This document shows positions 54,364-63,039 of a stretch of 64,000 bases of DNA, one piece after another. The position numbers and the translations under genes were made by a program. Source of the DNA: Cryomorphaceae bacterium (GTDB taxonomy: Bacteria; Bacteroidota; Bacteroidia; Flavobacteriales_D; Cryomorphaceae); the NCBI GenBank assembly GCA_003565555.1, contig PXBH01000042.1, forward strand, positions 16,058 to 80,057. Direction: 5' to 3'. Numbering within the stretch: position 1 is the stretch's first letter; each line of letters begins with the position of its first letter. Below the pieces are notes generated by a model. That model did not search any database. It was not told the origin of the DNA and saw only the letters and a list, made by a program, of their open reading frames with translations.

Positions 54364-55041
54364 GTGAATGCAGAAGATATTAAGCTGCATCCCGAATGGA
54401 AAGACTTGCTGGCAGGTGAGTTTGACAAGTCTTATTTTGAGAGGCTGGTCACTTTCGTGAAAAATGAGTACCGCACCGCCCGTGTTTATCCCGAGGGTCC
54501 GAATATCTTTCGTGCATTAAATACCACTCCGCCCGGTGCCGTGAAGGCAGTCATATTGGGACAAGATCCTTACCACGGTCCGGGTCAGGCGGACGGCCTG
54601 TGCTTCTCGGTGCAGGAGGGGGTCAAAGTGCCGCCATCCCTGCGGAACATTTTCAAAGAAATTGAGCGCGATCTCGGGTATGGTCATCCCTTATCGGGAA
54701 ATTTGGAGCCGTGGGCCCGACGCGGAGTGCTGCTCTTGAATGCCGTGCTTACCGTGCGAGACGCGGCGCCCGGCTCACACCGTGATAAGGGTTGGGAAGT
54801 ATTCACAGACCGCATCATTCGGGTTGTGAACGAACATTGCGACGGGGTAGTTTTTATGCTCTGGGGCAGTTATGCTCGAAAAAAAGCGGCTTTTATTGAT
54901 CCGGCCAAGCACTTGGTCCTGGAATCGCCCCACCCGTCACCGCTTTCGGCCCACCGCGGCTTTTTGGGCAACGGACACTTCAGCCGAGCAGAAGGTTACC
55001 TGAAAAATTCGGGAAAGACGCCGATAGACTGGCGGCTCTGA
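54364..55041 (+). CDS. ung: Uracil-DNA glycosylase
   Basis: A 225-residue family 1 UDG that removes uracil from DNA. Signatures intact: [24 protein letters not shown] (catalytic Asp in GQDPYHG), [51 protein letters not shown] and [23 protein letters not shown] (catalytic His in HPSP). The start is taken as GTG 54364, giving [12 protein letters not shown], two bases after the helicase stop; an ATG at 54262 inside the helicase gene would add 34 unrelated residues. Length equals typical Ung (about 220-230). Confidence 0.96.
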   Translation: MNAEDIKLHPEWKDLLAGEFDKSYFERLVTFVKNEYRTARVYPEGPNIFRALNTTPPGAVKAVILGQDPYHGPGQADGLCFSVQEGVKVPPSLRNIFKEIERDLGYGHPLSGNLEPWARRGVLLLNAVLTVRDAAPGSHRDKGWEVFTDRIIRVVNEHCDGVVFMLWGSYARKKAAFIDPAKHLVLESPHPSPLSAHRGFLGNGHFSRAEGYLKNSGKTPIDWRL

Positions 55042-55048
55042 GGCATAC

Positions 55049-55156
55049 TCAGGATGCCATCCAAATCAACAGCACGATCAGGCTGAGGATAAACAATGCG
55101 AAAAGGACGGGGCCTGCAATTTCGGGTTCGAGTTCTTTGTCGGGCTTATCGAGCAT
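55049..55156 (-). CDS. Small single-pass membrane protein, 35 residues
   Basis: ATG at 55156, TGA at 55049. The peptide starts with a charged stretch (MLDKPDKELEPEIAG) and continues as one hydrophobic helix of about 19 residues (PVLFALFILSLIVLLIWMA) ending S. Upstream lies TATCTTCGCGCCAAAA, nearly the same element found upstream of the DUF4920 gene. Charge then membrane helix, stop and promoter-like element are coherent, but 35 codons can arise by chance. It converges with ung (7 bases between stops). No family recognised. Confidence 0.5.
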   Translation of the reverse strand: MLDKPDKELEPEIAGPVLFALFILSLIVLLIWMAS

Positions 55157-55411
55157 ATCAGCAGATTTTGGCGCGAAGATAAAGAAAGCGAGAATAAAGT
55201 CACTGCGCATTAACAAAGAAAGTAGACGACCGAGCCAATGTTTAGATTTTTTTAATCCCCTGCGGCCACGGCGGTAGCTTTTGCAGGTACATCATTAAAG
55301 ACAAGCTTTGCGAAAAATATATCGCTTCACCTTCGGAAGTGCCGGAAAATAAGTTGGGAGTTTGCGAAAGAAAAAAATGTACTATATTCATCTCCAAACT
55401 CCTGCGCTCAG

Positions 55412-55768
55412 ATGAAAAAAACCTGCATAGAATGCGGCGACACTTTCAACGGCCGGGCAGATGCGAAGTACTGCTCGGACCATTGCCGCAGTAATTTTCA
55501 CAACAGAAAATACGGCACCAAAGCGCCCCTCGTGCGCAAGGTGAACACCATACTCCGGAAAAACCGAAAAATCCTTGAAGCACTGAATCCGGAAGGCAAG
55601 GCCAGAGTGACCAAAAAAGATCTGGAAAAGCGCGGATTTAATTTTGACTACTTCACCAATATTTACCGAACCAAAACGGGAAAGAGCTATTTCTTCTGCT
55701 ACGAGTTCGGATACATTCACACGGGAAATGATTGGTTTACCTTGGTGGTGAAGCACGAATATGTGTAG
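55412..55768 (+). CDS. Small protein with N-terminal zinc-ribbon, function unknown
   Basis: A 118-residue protein. The start MKKTCIECGDTFNGRADAKYCSDHCRSNFHNRKYG forms a CxxC...CxxxC zinc ribbon (C5, C8, C21, C25) similar to those of short nucleic-acid-binding or rRNA-associated proteins. Residues about 40-118 are basic and then Tyr/Phe-rich (DYFTNIYRTKTGKSYFFCYEFGYIHTGNDWFTLVVKH). I know similar short proteins only as hypotheticals in Bacteroidota. Promoter not evident; the preceding 250 bases are AT-richer with no other gene except the 35-residue ORF. Confidence 0.72.
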   Translation: MKKTCIECGDTFNGRADAKYCSDHCRSNFHNRKYGTKAPLVRKVNTILRKNRKILEALNPEGKARVTKKDLEKRGFNFDYFTNIYRTKTGKSYFFCYEFGYIHTGNDWFTLVVKHEYV

Positions 55769-55805
55769 GAAGTTCCTCCGCTACAGAAGGGAGTGTTATA
55801 GATTT

Positions 55806-56711
55806 TCAGGCAGTTGACGGATTGCGGCGGGTAAAATATTTTGCGAGTACCAGTCCGGCAATAATGTGCCATACGCCCCACCATGCTGCAATCAGAGCCA
55901 TTTCCCCGTTTCCGCCGAAAAAAGTGAAAATAATGATCAGACCCAGCCCCGAATTTTGAATGCCCGTTTCGATGCATACGGATCGCCGTTCGGGCTCTTG
56001 AAGCCCGTTGAGATAAGCGAAACCGTAACCTGTGGCAAACGCGACGGCATTGTGCAAGGCTACCAGCACAAATATGGCGGCCAGATGGGCTCTGAAGGCA
56101 GCAAAATTGTTGAAAAGGGCGATCCCGATGAAACCGACGAGGATCGCAAAGCTGAGGTATTTTACCGGTTTTTCGATTCTTCCGGCGGCCTTGCGCGAAA
56201 GTGCCTTAAGGCCCGTTCCGCCGGCAAGGGGCAGGACCAGCACAAGGAGTACGGTCTGCAAAATTTCCGGAAAGGAAATCGCAAATGACTGCAGCAAACC
56301 GGCAGTTTCCGGTAGTATACCCGCCCAGAAGCGGAAATTCACCGGGGTCAAGACGGGGCAGAGCAAGGTGGCTACCGCTGTGAGGGATACCGACAGCGCG
56401 ATGCCGGCGCCTGAAAGTGATGAAATGAAATTAGATACATTGCCCCCTGGACATGCTGCTACCAACATCATACCCAATGCAATACCCGGAGAGGGGCGGA
56501 GTAACCAAACCAGAATAAACGTGAGCAACGGAAGCAGGAAAAACTGAGAAACCACTCCCGTCGCGACGGAGCGAGGCTTGCGAAAGATGGACTTGAAATC
56601 CCCGATATCCATCCCCAGCGCTATGCCGAACATGATGACTGCAAGGCAAATATTCAGAACATAGAGGCTGTCCTGTGAAAATTGGATGCGGATGGGCAGG
56701 GAGGGTTCCAA
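55806..56711 (-). CDS. Bile acid:sodium symporter family (SLC10-like) transporter
   Basis: A 301-residue inner-membrane transporter with nine to ten hydrophobic helices. Family signatures: MFGIALGMDIGDFKSIFRKPRSVATGVVSQFFLLPLLTF, IALGMMLVAACPGGNVSNFISSLSGAGIALSVSLTAVATLLCPVLTP, and the C-terminal RRSVCIETGIQNSGLGLIII, which carries the conserved sodium-site Glu and Gln. Bacterial members move organic anions other than bile acids; substrate unknown. The start appears to be TTG at 56711, since no ATG precedes the first helix. Upstream is an unusual structured gap. Confidence 0.87.
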   Translation of the reverse strand: MEPSLPIRIQFSQDSLYVLNICLAVIMFGIALGMDIGDFKSIFRKPRSVATGVVSQFFLLPLLTFILVWLLRPSPGIALGMMLVAACPGGNVSNFISSLSGAGIALSVSLTAVATLLCPVLTPVNFRFWAGILPETAGLLQSFAISFPEILQTVLLVLVLPLAGGTGLKALSRKAAGRIEKPVKYLSFAILVGFIGIALFNNFAAFRAHLAAIFVLVALHNAVAFATGYGFAYLNGLQEPERRSVCIETGIQNSGLGLIIIFTFFGGNGEMALIAAWWGVWHIIAGLVLAKYFTRRNPSTA

Positions 56712-56749
56712 GTTGCGGTAAAGTTACTACCGCGCGGGAGAAAAGCGAA

Positions 56750-56915
56750 GAAAAGAAAGAAACCGCAAGCGAGCCCTGAAAAGCGATTCAAAGAATCGAT
56801 AACCAATCAATCTAAAACAACCATTAAAGACCGGGCTCAACTTGCGGCTATGACAATTCTTTCGAATTGTCATCGGGCTAACCAAAACCTCGCTGCAATA
56901 CCTGAACGGTATTAC
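56750..56915 (-). ncRNA. Candidate structured non-coding RNA or long leader
   Basis: On the minus strand a TTG-N20-TACATTTG promoter (56920-56950) should start RNA near 56915. Going 3' it would form a hairpin AATACC/GGTATT, then a perfect 10-bp stem ATGACAATTC/GAATTGTCAT closed by a GAAA tetraloop, then a long-range helix CCGCAAG+GAGCCC with GGGCTC+CTTGCGG (7 plus 6 pairs, small internal loop) enclosing a CGATTC/GAATCG hairpin. Directly after the last helix the RNA is U-rich (TTTCTTTCTTTTC), like an intrinsic terminator. Length about 165 nt. No known riboswitch, 6S, SRP or RNase P signature was recognised. It may instead be the leader of the symporter gene. Confidence 0.4.
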
Positions 56916-56919
56916 ACTA

Positions 56920-56950
56920 CAAATGTACGGCGCGAGTCCGTGCTGCGCAA
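56920..56950 (-). promoter_or_regulatory. Promoter TTG-N20-TACATTTG
   Basis: On the minus strand TTG lies 20 bases upstream of an exact TACATTTG box (56920-56927), the textbook Bacteroidota spacing. The nearest downstream gene starts 208 bases on, and strong hairpins lie in between, so it may drive a non-coding RNA. Confidence 0.6.
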
Positions 56951-57115
56951 GTAAATTTTCGTTAATGCGATTTCAAGAATGCACCTTTCTTGTAATCACA
57001 AAAAGTGTCCGAATTTTCTTTTGTTCGACAAAAGTCTGTGCAATGTCGAAAAGTGCTTTGAAACCTTCGACAGAGCTGTGTTTGTCGACGCTTTTTTTGA
57101 GTGAAAAAAACATGG

Positions 57116-57334
57116 TCATTGGCCTAAATTTTCTGCAAAAAAATTTTCAATCTCTCCGTTTTTGACCTCAATTCGGACCGAAATAGGATTGCAACATACT
57201 TCGCAATCCTCTATATAATGCTGCAGGGGTACGGATGGGTCTATCAAGAAGGAAATTTCTTGGAAGCAGTAAGGACACGAGAAAAAATTTTCGATCATTC
57301 GGGCCAGTGTTTTTTCTTTTGAGTAAACCTTCAT
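57116..57334 (-). CDS. CPXCG-motif cysteine-rich protein
   Basis: A 72-residue protein with the family pattern FFSCPYCFQEISFLIDPSVP...QHYIEDCEVCCNPISVRIEV: a CPxC knuckle near residue 20 and EDCEVCCNPI near 42-51, likely binding one zinc. The final Gly of CPXCG is Phe here (CPYCF). Function of the family is unknown. The ATG at 57334 leaves 36 bases to the divergent DUF6745-cassette start; a second ATG at 57298 is possible and would widen that gap. Confidence 0.8.
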   Translation of the reverse strand: MKVYSKEKTLARMIENFFSCPYCFQEISFLIDPSVPLQHYIEDCEVCCNPISVRIEVKNGEIENFFAENLGQ

Positions 57335-57370
57335 AAATTTAATGTGTTCTTTTCAAAATGATATTTTGTG

Positions 57371-57721
57371 ATGTACAGACAAGGAGATGTGTTGATTGAG
57401 CGCGCCGGAAAGAGAGAAAGAACTGATCTCACAGATGAACGTCTTTTGGTGCGCGGAGAGGGGCGCAACCACGGCCATTTTATAACGGGAGACAATGTGG
57501 TGATCAGCGTAGCCGCTGACGGGGAGCTTACCTCAGGTGGCGGCATCGTCACCCACTACCTTGAGGTGTCGGAACCCTGCACCTTGGAGCATAAATTAAT
57601 CGATGCAGAGGCGTGGACAGGGGAACACGCGCCGATTACTATACCCCCGGGCACATACCGGGTGATCCGGCAGCGTGAGTACAACCCTTATGCTAAGGCC
57701 ATTCGCGCCGTGAAGGACTGA
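57371..57721 (+). CDS. Small RQGDV/QREYNP-type partner protein of DUF6745
   Basis: A 116-residue soluble protein, probably all beta. The start MYRQGDVLIERAGK, the middle RLLVRGEGRNHGHFI and the end HAPITIPPGTYRVIRQREYNPYAKAIRAV form a pattern I recall from short uncharacterised proteins encoded beside DUF6745 genes in several phyla. The His residues in EGRNHGHF and EHAPI may bind metal. A GTG at 57368 is an alternative start one codon earlier. The DUF6745 gene begins five bases after the stop, so the two are one operon. Function unknown. Confidence 0.65.
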   Translation: MYRQGDVLIERAGKRERTDLTDERLLVRGEGRNHGHFITGDNVVISVAADGELTSGGGIVTHYLEVSEPCTLEHKLIDAEAWTGEHAPITIPPGTYRVIRQREYNPYAKAIRAVKD

Positions 57722-57726
57722 CCGCG

Positions 57727-58800
57727 GTGCTCACTGATCAATACCTCAACGCGCTTTCCGAAGCCAAGGAAAACGCAGTGACGTCTTTTATTCAAGGACA
57801 CACCCCTTTCGATTCCGCCGAAGCGGCATGGGCTGTGAATGCTTTGTACCGAGAGGTCACGGGTGCCGATTGTCCTGCTATCCGCTTGGGCCGAGGCCCG
57901 TCACATGCGGGTGAGCTTCTGAAGCAGAACCTGACACCTCAAGTCGAGCGAAAAAATTTAGCGGATGACTTATTCTCTTTTGCGGTAGGTCACGCCGAAA
58001 ATTGCCGTCTGGCATTGTCAGAAGCCCTGCCCGGTGAGGTAATCGGAAACCTCTCCAATATGGTCTTCAGGGATTTGAATTTTAAAATGTTTCGAAGTGT
58101 TGCGGAGCCGGTGATGACGACGTTGAGCGCTTCGGGCCATTTCCCGGACAGGTATGTTCTGCGCTCCTCCGTGTACCCGAGTTTGCAGGACGCCGATTGG
58201 ATTTCTTACTACGACATTCTCGGCAAGGTATTTCGCATAAATTTCCCGGTTCCCGCCGCTTTCAGGGCTTTTTTCACATCGGGAGGTATGCAGCTGTTTG
58301 CTTTTTCGGATTTTGCCCTTTTGGTTCCGCGCCCCCGACTTATTTCTGTCAACGAAAGTTTCAGTTTGCACGGGGAAGAAGCAGCGGCTGTTGAGTGGGA
58401 GGACGGCACCAAATTGTACTTCCATAACGGCGTGGCAATTCCCGAGAAGCCCGTGATGCGTCCCGATGAGGTCACCCGCGAAGACATCGTATCGGAAACC
58501 AATGCAGAAGTGCGTCGCTGCTACCAGGAAATTCTCGGCAGTGAAAGGTTTGCCAAGTGTCTGGGTTTGGTCACCCTCGATTCAGACGTGGACCGCTTCG
58601 GCCATGACATCACGCTCTACCGTACGCGCGACAAGGACAAATTGGCGGGCAATTATATCAGGTTTGCGGGGGTCACTTGTCCGTCTACGCAACGGCGCTA
58701 TTTTCTGTGTGTACCGCCGCACATCACATCTGCAGTTGAGGCCGTTGCCTGGTCATTCGGCAAGACCCCCGAGGATTACCGCCCCGAAATAGAAACCTGA
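57727..58800 (+). CDS. DUF6745 domain protein
   Basis: A 357-residue protein of unknown function with a GTG start. The C-terminal part matches my memory of DUF6745: SFSLHGEEAAAVEWEDGTKLYFHNGVAIPEKPVMRPDEVTREDIVSETNAEVRRCYQEILGSERF, then DITLYRT and RRYFLCVPPHITSAVEAVAWSFGKTPEDYRPEIET. The N-terminal 200 residues are helical and less conserved. No enzyme motif, signal peptide or membrane helix is visible, so it is cytoplasmic. It pairs with the QREYNP protein just upstream. It ends four bases from the convergent typA stop. Family call is from memory of the motif, not a search. Confidence 0.65.
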   Translation: MLTDQYLNALSEAKENAVTSFIQGHTPFDSAEAAWAVNALYREVTGADCPAIRLGRGPSHAGELLKQNLTPQVERKNLADDLFSFAVGHAENCRLALSEALPGEVIGNLSNMVFRDLNFKMFRSVAEPVMTTLSASGHFPDRYVLRSSVYPSLQDADWISYYDILGKVFRINFPVPAAFRAFFTSGGMQLFAFSDFALLVPRPRLISVNESFSLHGEEAAAVEWEDGTKLYFHNGVAIPEKPVMRPDEVTREDIVSETNAEVRRCYQEILGSERFAKCLGLVTLDSDVDRFGHDITLYRTRDKDKLAGNYIRFAGVTCPSTQRRYFLCVPPHITSAVEAVAWSFGKTPEDYRPEIET

Positions 58801-58804
58801 GAAA

Positions 58805-60616
58805 TTAATTGGTCTCGGCGGTCACTTTATTGCGCTTTCTGTCGTGTTCCTTGAGGTGAATTTTTCGGATGCGCAAAGAGTGCGGTGTAGCCTCCACATA
58901 TTCGTCGGCCTGAATGTATTCCAGCGCTTCTTCGAGGGAGAATTTTTTGGGCGGAGTGAGATTTGCTTTGTCATCCGCACCGGAGCTCCGCATATTGGTC
59001 AACTTTTTGGTTTTTGTCACATTTACCGTGAGGTCGCCCGGACGGGTGTTTTCTCCGATCACCTGCCCTTCATAGATGTCTTCATTCGCTGCTACGAAGA
59101 AAGTTCCGCGGTCCTGAAGGTTGTTGAGCGAGTAGGGGATGGCCTTTCCGTTTTCCATGCTGATCAGGGAGCCGTTGCGGCGACCGGGTACGGGTCCCTT
59201 AAAGGGTTCAAATCCCGTAAATCGGTGTGACATGATGGCCTCTCCCGCTGTAGCGGTGAGCAAAAAGTTTCGCAAACCTATGATGCCGCGCGAGGGAATG
59301 GAAAATTCCAAGAGCATGCGGTCACCTTTCGGATTCATGGCAATCATTTCGCCTTTTCGAAGGTTGACGGTCTCGATGGCCTTACCGGAATATTCCTCGG
59401 GCAGGTCGATGCGCAGTTCCTCTACGGGCTCACATTTCACACCGTCGATTTCCTTGATGATTACCTGAGGCTGACCGATCTGCAATTCATACCCTTCGCG
59501 ACGCATGGTCTCGATGAGTACAGAGAGATGGAGTACACCGCGACCGAATACATTGAAGGAGTCTCCCGTTTGCGTAGGTTCCACGCGGAGTGCAAGGTTT
59601 TTCTCCAGTTCTTTCTCCAAGCGGTCCTTGAGGTGGCGCGAGGTTACGAACTTTCCTTCTTTTCCGAAAAAGGGAGAATCGTTGATCGTAAAAACCATGC
59701 TCATGGTCGGCTCGTCAATATTGATCGCGGGCATGGCCTCGGGAGCATCGATGTCAGCAATGGTGTCACCGATCTCAAAACCATCGATACCTACAACGGC
59801 ACAAATGTCTCCGGCGAGCACTTCATCGGCCTTTTTCTTCATCAGGCCTTCAAATACGTAAAGCTCCTTCACCTTAGATACCGTCATGCTGCCGTCGCGC
59901 TTGATGAGGTTGATGCGCTGCCCCGGCTTCAATGATCCCCGCTTCACCCTTCCGATGGCAATACGGCCGATGAAGGAGGAGTAATCCAGCGAGGTGATCA
60001 GCATTTGGAGACTGCCCTCTTCAATTTCAGGCGGAGGAATATGTTCGATAATGGCATCCATCAAGGGGGTGATGTTGTCCGTTTCTTGCTTCCAATCCGT
60101 GCTCATCCAGTTGTTTTTGGCTGAACCGTAGATGGTCGGGAAGTCGAGTTGCTCCTCTGTGGCCTCCAAACTGAACATCAGATCGAAAACTCCCTCCTGA
60201 ACTTCTTCCGGCGTGCAGTTTTCTTTGTCTACCTTATTGACCACCACGATCGGTTTAAGGCCGAGTTGAATGGCTTTTTCAAGAACGAATCGCGTCTGCG
60301 GCATCGGGCCTTCGAAGGCATCGACAAGCAGCAAGACGCCGTCGGCCATATTCAGCACCCGCTCTACCTCTCCGCCAAAGTCGCTGTGGCCGGGGGTGTC
60401 GATAATGTTAATCTTGTAATCCTTGTAATTAACGGCCACATTCTTCGCCAAAATCGTGATTCCGCGTTCTTTTTCGAGATCGTTGTTGTCCATGATCAAT
60501 TCTCCGGGGCGCTCATGTTCTCCGAACACCTGTCCGAGCATAATCATTTTATCTACCAAGGTCGTTTTGCCGTGGTCTACGTGGGCGATAATCGCGATAT
60601 TTCTGATGTTCTGCAT
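58805..60616 (-). CDS. typA: Translational GTPase TypA/BipA
   Basis: A 603-residue ribosome-binding GTPase. G1 [14 protein letters not shown], switch region [18 protein letters not shown]3 [14 protein letters not shown]4 [11 protein letters not shown] are all present, followed by EF-Tu-like beta-barrel, EF-G-like domains and the BipA-specific C-terminus ([36 protein letters not shown]). It assists ribosome assembly and stress or cold growth. Length matches the family (about 600). An exact TACCTTTG box lies 20 bases upstream of the ATG. Confidence 0.97.
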   Translation of the reverse strand: MQNIRNIAIIAHVDHGKTTLVDKMIMLGQVFGEHERPGELIMDNNDLEKERGITILAKNVAVNYKDYKINIIDTPGHSDFGGEVERVLNMADGVLLLVDAFEGPMPQTRFVLEKAIQLGLKPIVVVNKVDKENCTPEEVQEGVFDLMFSLEATEEQLDFPTIYGSAKNNWMSTDWKQETDNITPLMDAIIEHIPPPEIEEGSLQMLITSLDYSSFIGRIAIGRVKRGSLKPGQRINLIKRDGSMTVSKVKELYVFEGLMKKKADEVLAGDICAVVGIDGFEIGDTIADIDAPEAMPAINIDEPTMSMVFTINDSPFFGKEGKFVTSRHLKDRLEKELEKNLALRVEPTQTGDSFNVFGRGVLHLSVLIETMRREGYELQIGQPQVIIKEIDGVKCEPVEELRIDLPEEYSGKAIETVNLRKGEMIAMNPKGDRMLLEFSIPSRGIIGLRNFLLTATAGEAIMSHRFTGFEPFKGPVPGRRNGSLISMENGKAIPYSLNNLQDRGTFFVAANEDIYEGQVIGENTRPGDLTVNVTKTKKLTNMRSSGADDKANLTPPKKFSLEEALEYIQADEYVEATPHSLRIRKIHLKEHDRKRNKVTAETN

Positions 60617-60636
60617 AGCCGTTTTTTAAAGCGCCG

Positions 60637-60644
60637 CAAAGGTA
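60637..60644 (-). promoter_or_regulatory. -7 box TACCTTTG for typA
   Basis: Exact TAnnTTTG on the minus strand followed by GCGGCGC, 20 bases before the typA ATG. TTTTG lies 23 bases upstream, the upper limit of normal spacing; it coincides with the T tract of the terminator of the preceding gene. Confidence 0.6.
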
Positions 60645-60668
60645 CACTTTATGATCGGTGAAAGCACC

Positions 60669-60702
60669 AAAAAAAACCGCCCCGAATTATCGGGACGGTT
60701 TT
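60669..60702 (-). terminator. Rho-independent terminator of the T9SS-secreted protein gene
   Basis: Stem AACCGCCCCGA / TCGGGACGGTT with one C-A mismatch and an ATTA loop. On the minus strand it is followed by eight T, 25 bases past the stop of the gene at 60729. Confidence 0.85.
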
Positions 60703-60728
60703 AAAATAGTCAATCAACCAAATTGTTA

Positions 60729-62774
60729 TCAGCGCGCGATCAAAACTTTTTTGATCACTACTTCTGACTCCGTTGTAAGTTTTGTGATGTACACCCCGTT
60801 CGGAAGGTTTGAGCCTTCGAAAGAGAGTCTGTACTCCTGTCCTGCGTTGGCATTCTGACGGAAGAGTGTTTCCACAATACGACCGTTCATATCGATTACC
60901 TCAACGGTGACCAGGTTGTTCTTATCGGATACGAATTCAACATTCACATGACCTACCGAAGGGTTGGGGAATGTTTCCATTACCACACTGCCGCCGGTAG
61001 CCTCGAGCGGTGCGCTCGGAGTAGGCTGGTATTCATCACAGTTGTGGATGAGTACAATTCCGTCCACGTCGTAACCGTCACGTCCGGGAAGCTGGGCTTC
61101 TTCGGGCGTTACATCTACGATCTTCACGAGGGTGAAGTAGTCGAATCCTGTTTCCGCGTGCACGTCGAAGAACTCACCGTTGGTGCAGCTCTGTCCTACG
61201 TACACGAAGAGGGCGTCATCGATTTCGGAAGGATCGTTCACTACCTGCTGTGATACGTACACATCGGCACGCTCTTCAAAGGACACGCAGTCATTGTTGC
61301 CGAAGGTGGTTTCCACAACCTCGAGGTCATCTACGTCGGGGAGTGCCGGAGCGAATCCGTCAAATCCGAGGATCAGGCTTCCGCCGAATCCGAGTGATAC
61401 AAAGTTGATGGTATTGTCGCGTTCGGGCTCACCCAATGCTTGCGTGGGATCCATACGATCAGCAGCGATAGGCCCTACAGGGTCGTAAACCAATACTTCT
61501 GTTGCGTAGCATTCACCCTCGGGGATATCGAAATCATTCGGCTCACAGCCTTGGAGGGCTATTACACCGTCTAAATCGTATCCGTCGAGTGTGGTGGTGA
61601 TCGCTGAGTTAATGATACGGATGGCAACGACAAATTCGAGGCCGGTCACGGCGATGTCGATTTCTTCGTTGCGGCATATGGTTCCGTATTCTACCCAGTT
61701 GATTCCGTCCTGTGTCAACTCAATGTCGGCAAACTCATCATCGCTGAAACCGCACTCATCACCTGAGAAGGAGGTTTCTACCACGAGGATGTCATTTCCG
61801 GGAAGGTCCGGTACAATACCATCAAAGGCGATGTCGATAAAGCCTCCCACACCGAGAGAGAAGAAGTTTCCTGCAGAGTTGTCCAGTGAAGGCTCTCCGA
61901 GTACCACATTCGGGTCACTTCTGTCAGCTGCAACGGGCTGTCCGTTGGTCTGCGGTCCTTGGAAAAAGTCGAGCACTTCCGCACCGAAGCAACCGGGAAT
62001 GACGATATCGTCGCCGGTCACGCAAGCTGCCGCAATGTCACCGTTGCCGAAGGTAATTTCTGTTTCCAGAACATTGGGGAGCACTTCCCCCGTCATCGGG
62101 TCGATCAAATTAAATACGGTGCTTCCTGCGTTCGACACAATAATGGTACCGTCGGCAAGTACGCCTGCTCCGTTGATATTGTTCAAAGCAGTCGAAAACC
62201 CGGGAACACCTCCCGCAGAGATATTGTAGAAGGTGTTGTCAAAACGGTTTGCCAACCAAAGGATCCCGTCATTGGTAATAACGAGGTCACCTCCGCGTAC
62301 ATCTACATCCAAGGCTTGCACCAAAGTTGCTTCTGCAGTAAGAGGATCCACACTGTACACTGCGTTGGTATTTGCCGAAGCCACGTAGAGGGTTCCGTCT
62401 GTCGGATCGGCAACCGCGTGGGGAATATTCGTCAAGTCTTCTCCGTCAACGGTAATCTGTTCGCCGGCAGACGGTGTATTCGTCGCGGTATCGTAGTCGT
62501 AAAGAACACCGTTTACTCCTACTACATAAAGGGTACCTTCTGTAGTCAGGGCGATATGTGCTCCGCCGGCAAATGAAGTGAGCTCGGTAAGCATGACAGC
62601 GGTGCCTGTCTCGTCAATTTCCCCTTCGTAAAGAATGGAATTGCCCTCAGCGGGTCCCCCTGCGGGAATATTGACATAGTACATCTTAAAGTTCTCACAG
62701 TCAGACTGCGCAGAGGCTGCCTGCATGCCCACAAAAGCAGTGAGCGATACTGAAAATAGTAGTTTTTTAATCAT
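60729..62774 (-). CDS. Secreted surface protein with T9SS type A sorting domain
   Basis: A 681-residue exported protein. Signal peptide ends AASAQ. Residues about 25-270 look like a beta-propeller (repeats such as GTLYVVGVNGVLYDYDT, GTLYVASANTNAVYSVDP, DGILWLANRFDNTFYNIS). Two related modules follow at about 285-420 and 445-600, each starting AADRSDPNVVLGEPSLDN or AADRMDPTQALGEPERDN and containing FFSLGVGGFIDIAFDG or FVSLGFGGSLILGFDG and LVVETSF. The last 75 residues (METFPNPSVGHVNVEFVSDKN...GVYITKLTTESEVVIKKVLIAR) are the T9SS type A tail. Function unknown; probably surface-anchored or released. A TTG-N20-CATCTTTG near-promoter precedes it. Confidence 0.85.
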   Translation of the reverse strand: MIKKLLFSVSLTAFVGMQAASAQSDCENFKMYYVNIPAGGPAEGNSILYEGEIDETGTAVMLTELTSFAGGAHIALTTEGTLYVVGVNGVLYDYDTATNTPSAGEQITVDGEDLTNIPHAVADPTDGTLYVASANTNAVYSVDPLTAEATLVQALDVDVRGGDLVITNDGILWLANRFDNTFYNISAGGVPGFSTALNNINGAGVLADGTIIVSNAGSTVFNLIDPMTGEVLPNVLETEITFGNGDIAAACVTGDDIVIPGCFGAEVLDFFQGPQTNGQPVAADRSDPNVVLGEPSLDNSAGNFFSLGVGGFIDIAFDGIVPDLPGNDILVVETSFSGDECGFSDDEFADIELTQDGINWVEYGTICRNEEIDIAVTGLEFVVAIRIINSAITTTLDGYDLDGVIALQGCEPNDFDIPEGECYATEVLVYDPVGPIAADRMDPTQALGEPERDNTINFVSLGFGGSLILGFDGFAPALPDVDDLEVVETTFGNNDCVSFEERADVYVSQQVVNDPSEIDDALFVYVGQSCTNGEFFDVHAETGFDYFTLVKIVDVTPEEAQLPGRDGYDVDGIVLIHNCDEYQPTPSAPLEATGGSVVMETFPNPSVGHVNVEFVSDKNNLVTVEVIDMNGRIVETLFRQNANAGQEYRLSFEGSNLPNGVYITKLTTESEVVIKKVLIAR

Positions 62775-63039
62775 AACGATTCAATTTGGTTAACACAAAG
62801 ATGCATATATCTTGAGCAAAAGTCAATTCATCTGTGAAATTTAACAATTAATCCTGCCCAAGGTGACGTTGGTCACATAAAACTTCCTCTTAATATTGGC
62901 TTGAAACCGTGCGAAAGATACTGCCGGGCGCACGGCAATCGGCAAAAGAAGGCGTGTAATAATCTTGTATTCAATTTTTTTATCAAACTTGACAACCCAT
63001 GAACCCGGGAAACGGTTACATTTACCGAAACCCTTTATT

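Larger units (their letters stand above)
56712..57115. other. AT-richer structured intergenic region
   Basis: This 404-base gap has no credible gene on either strand. It holds several inverted repeats: GCGGTA/TACCGC (56715-56733), CCGCAAG..GAGCCC pairing with GGGCTC..CTTGCGG (56763-56847), CGATTC/GAATCG (56784-56798), ATGACAATTC/GAATTGTCAT (56850-56873), AATACC/GGTATT (56897-56913), CTTTTGT/ACAAAAG (57018-57034), and nested CGACAAA/TTTGTCG with TGTCGAA/TTCGACA (57026-57087) before seven T at 57092-57098. A full promoter points leftward at 56920-56950. See the ncRNA entry. Confidence 0.6.

Noticed and set aside
52841..55041. Helicase plus glycosylase as a defence island
   Set aside because: No nuclease, methylase or other defence partner nearby; both fit ordinary DNA repair.
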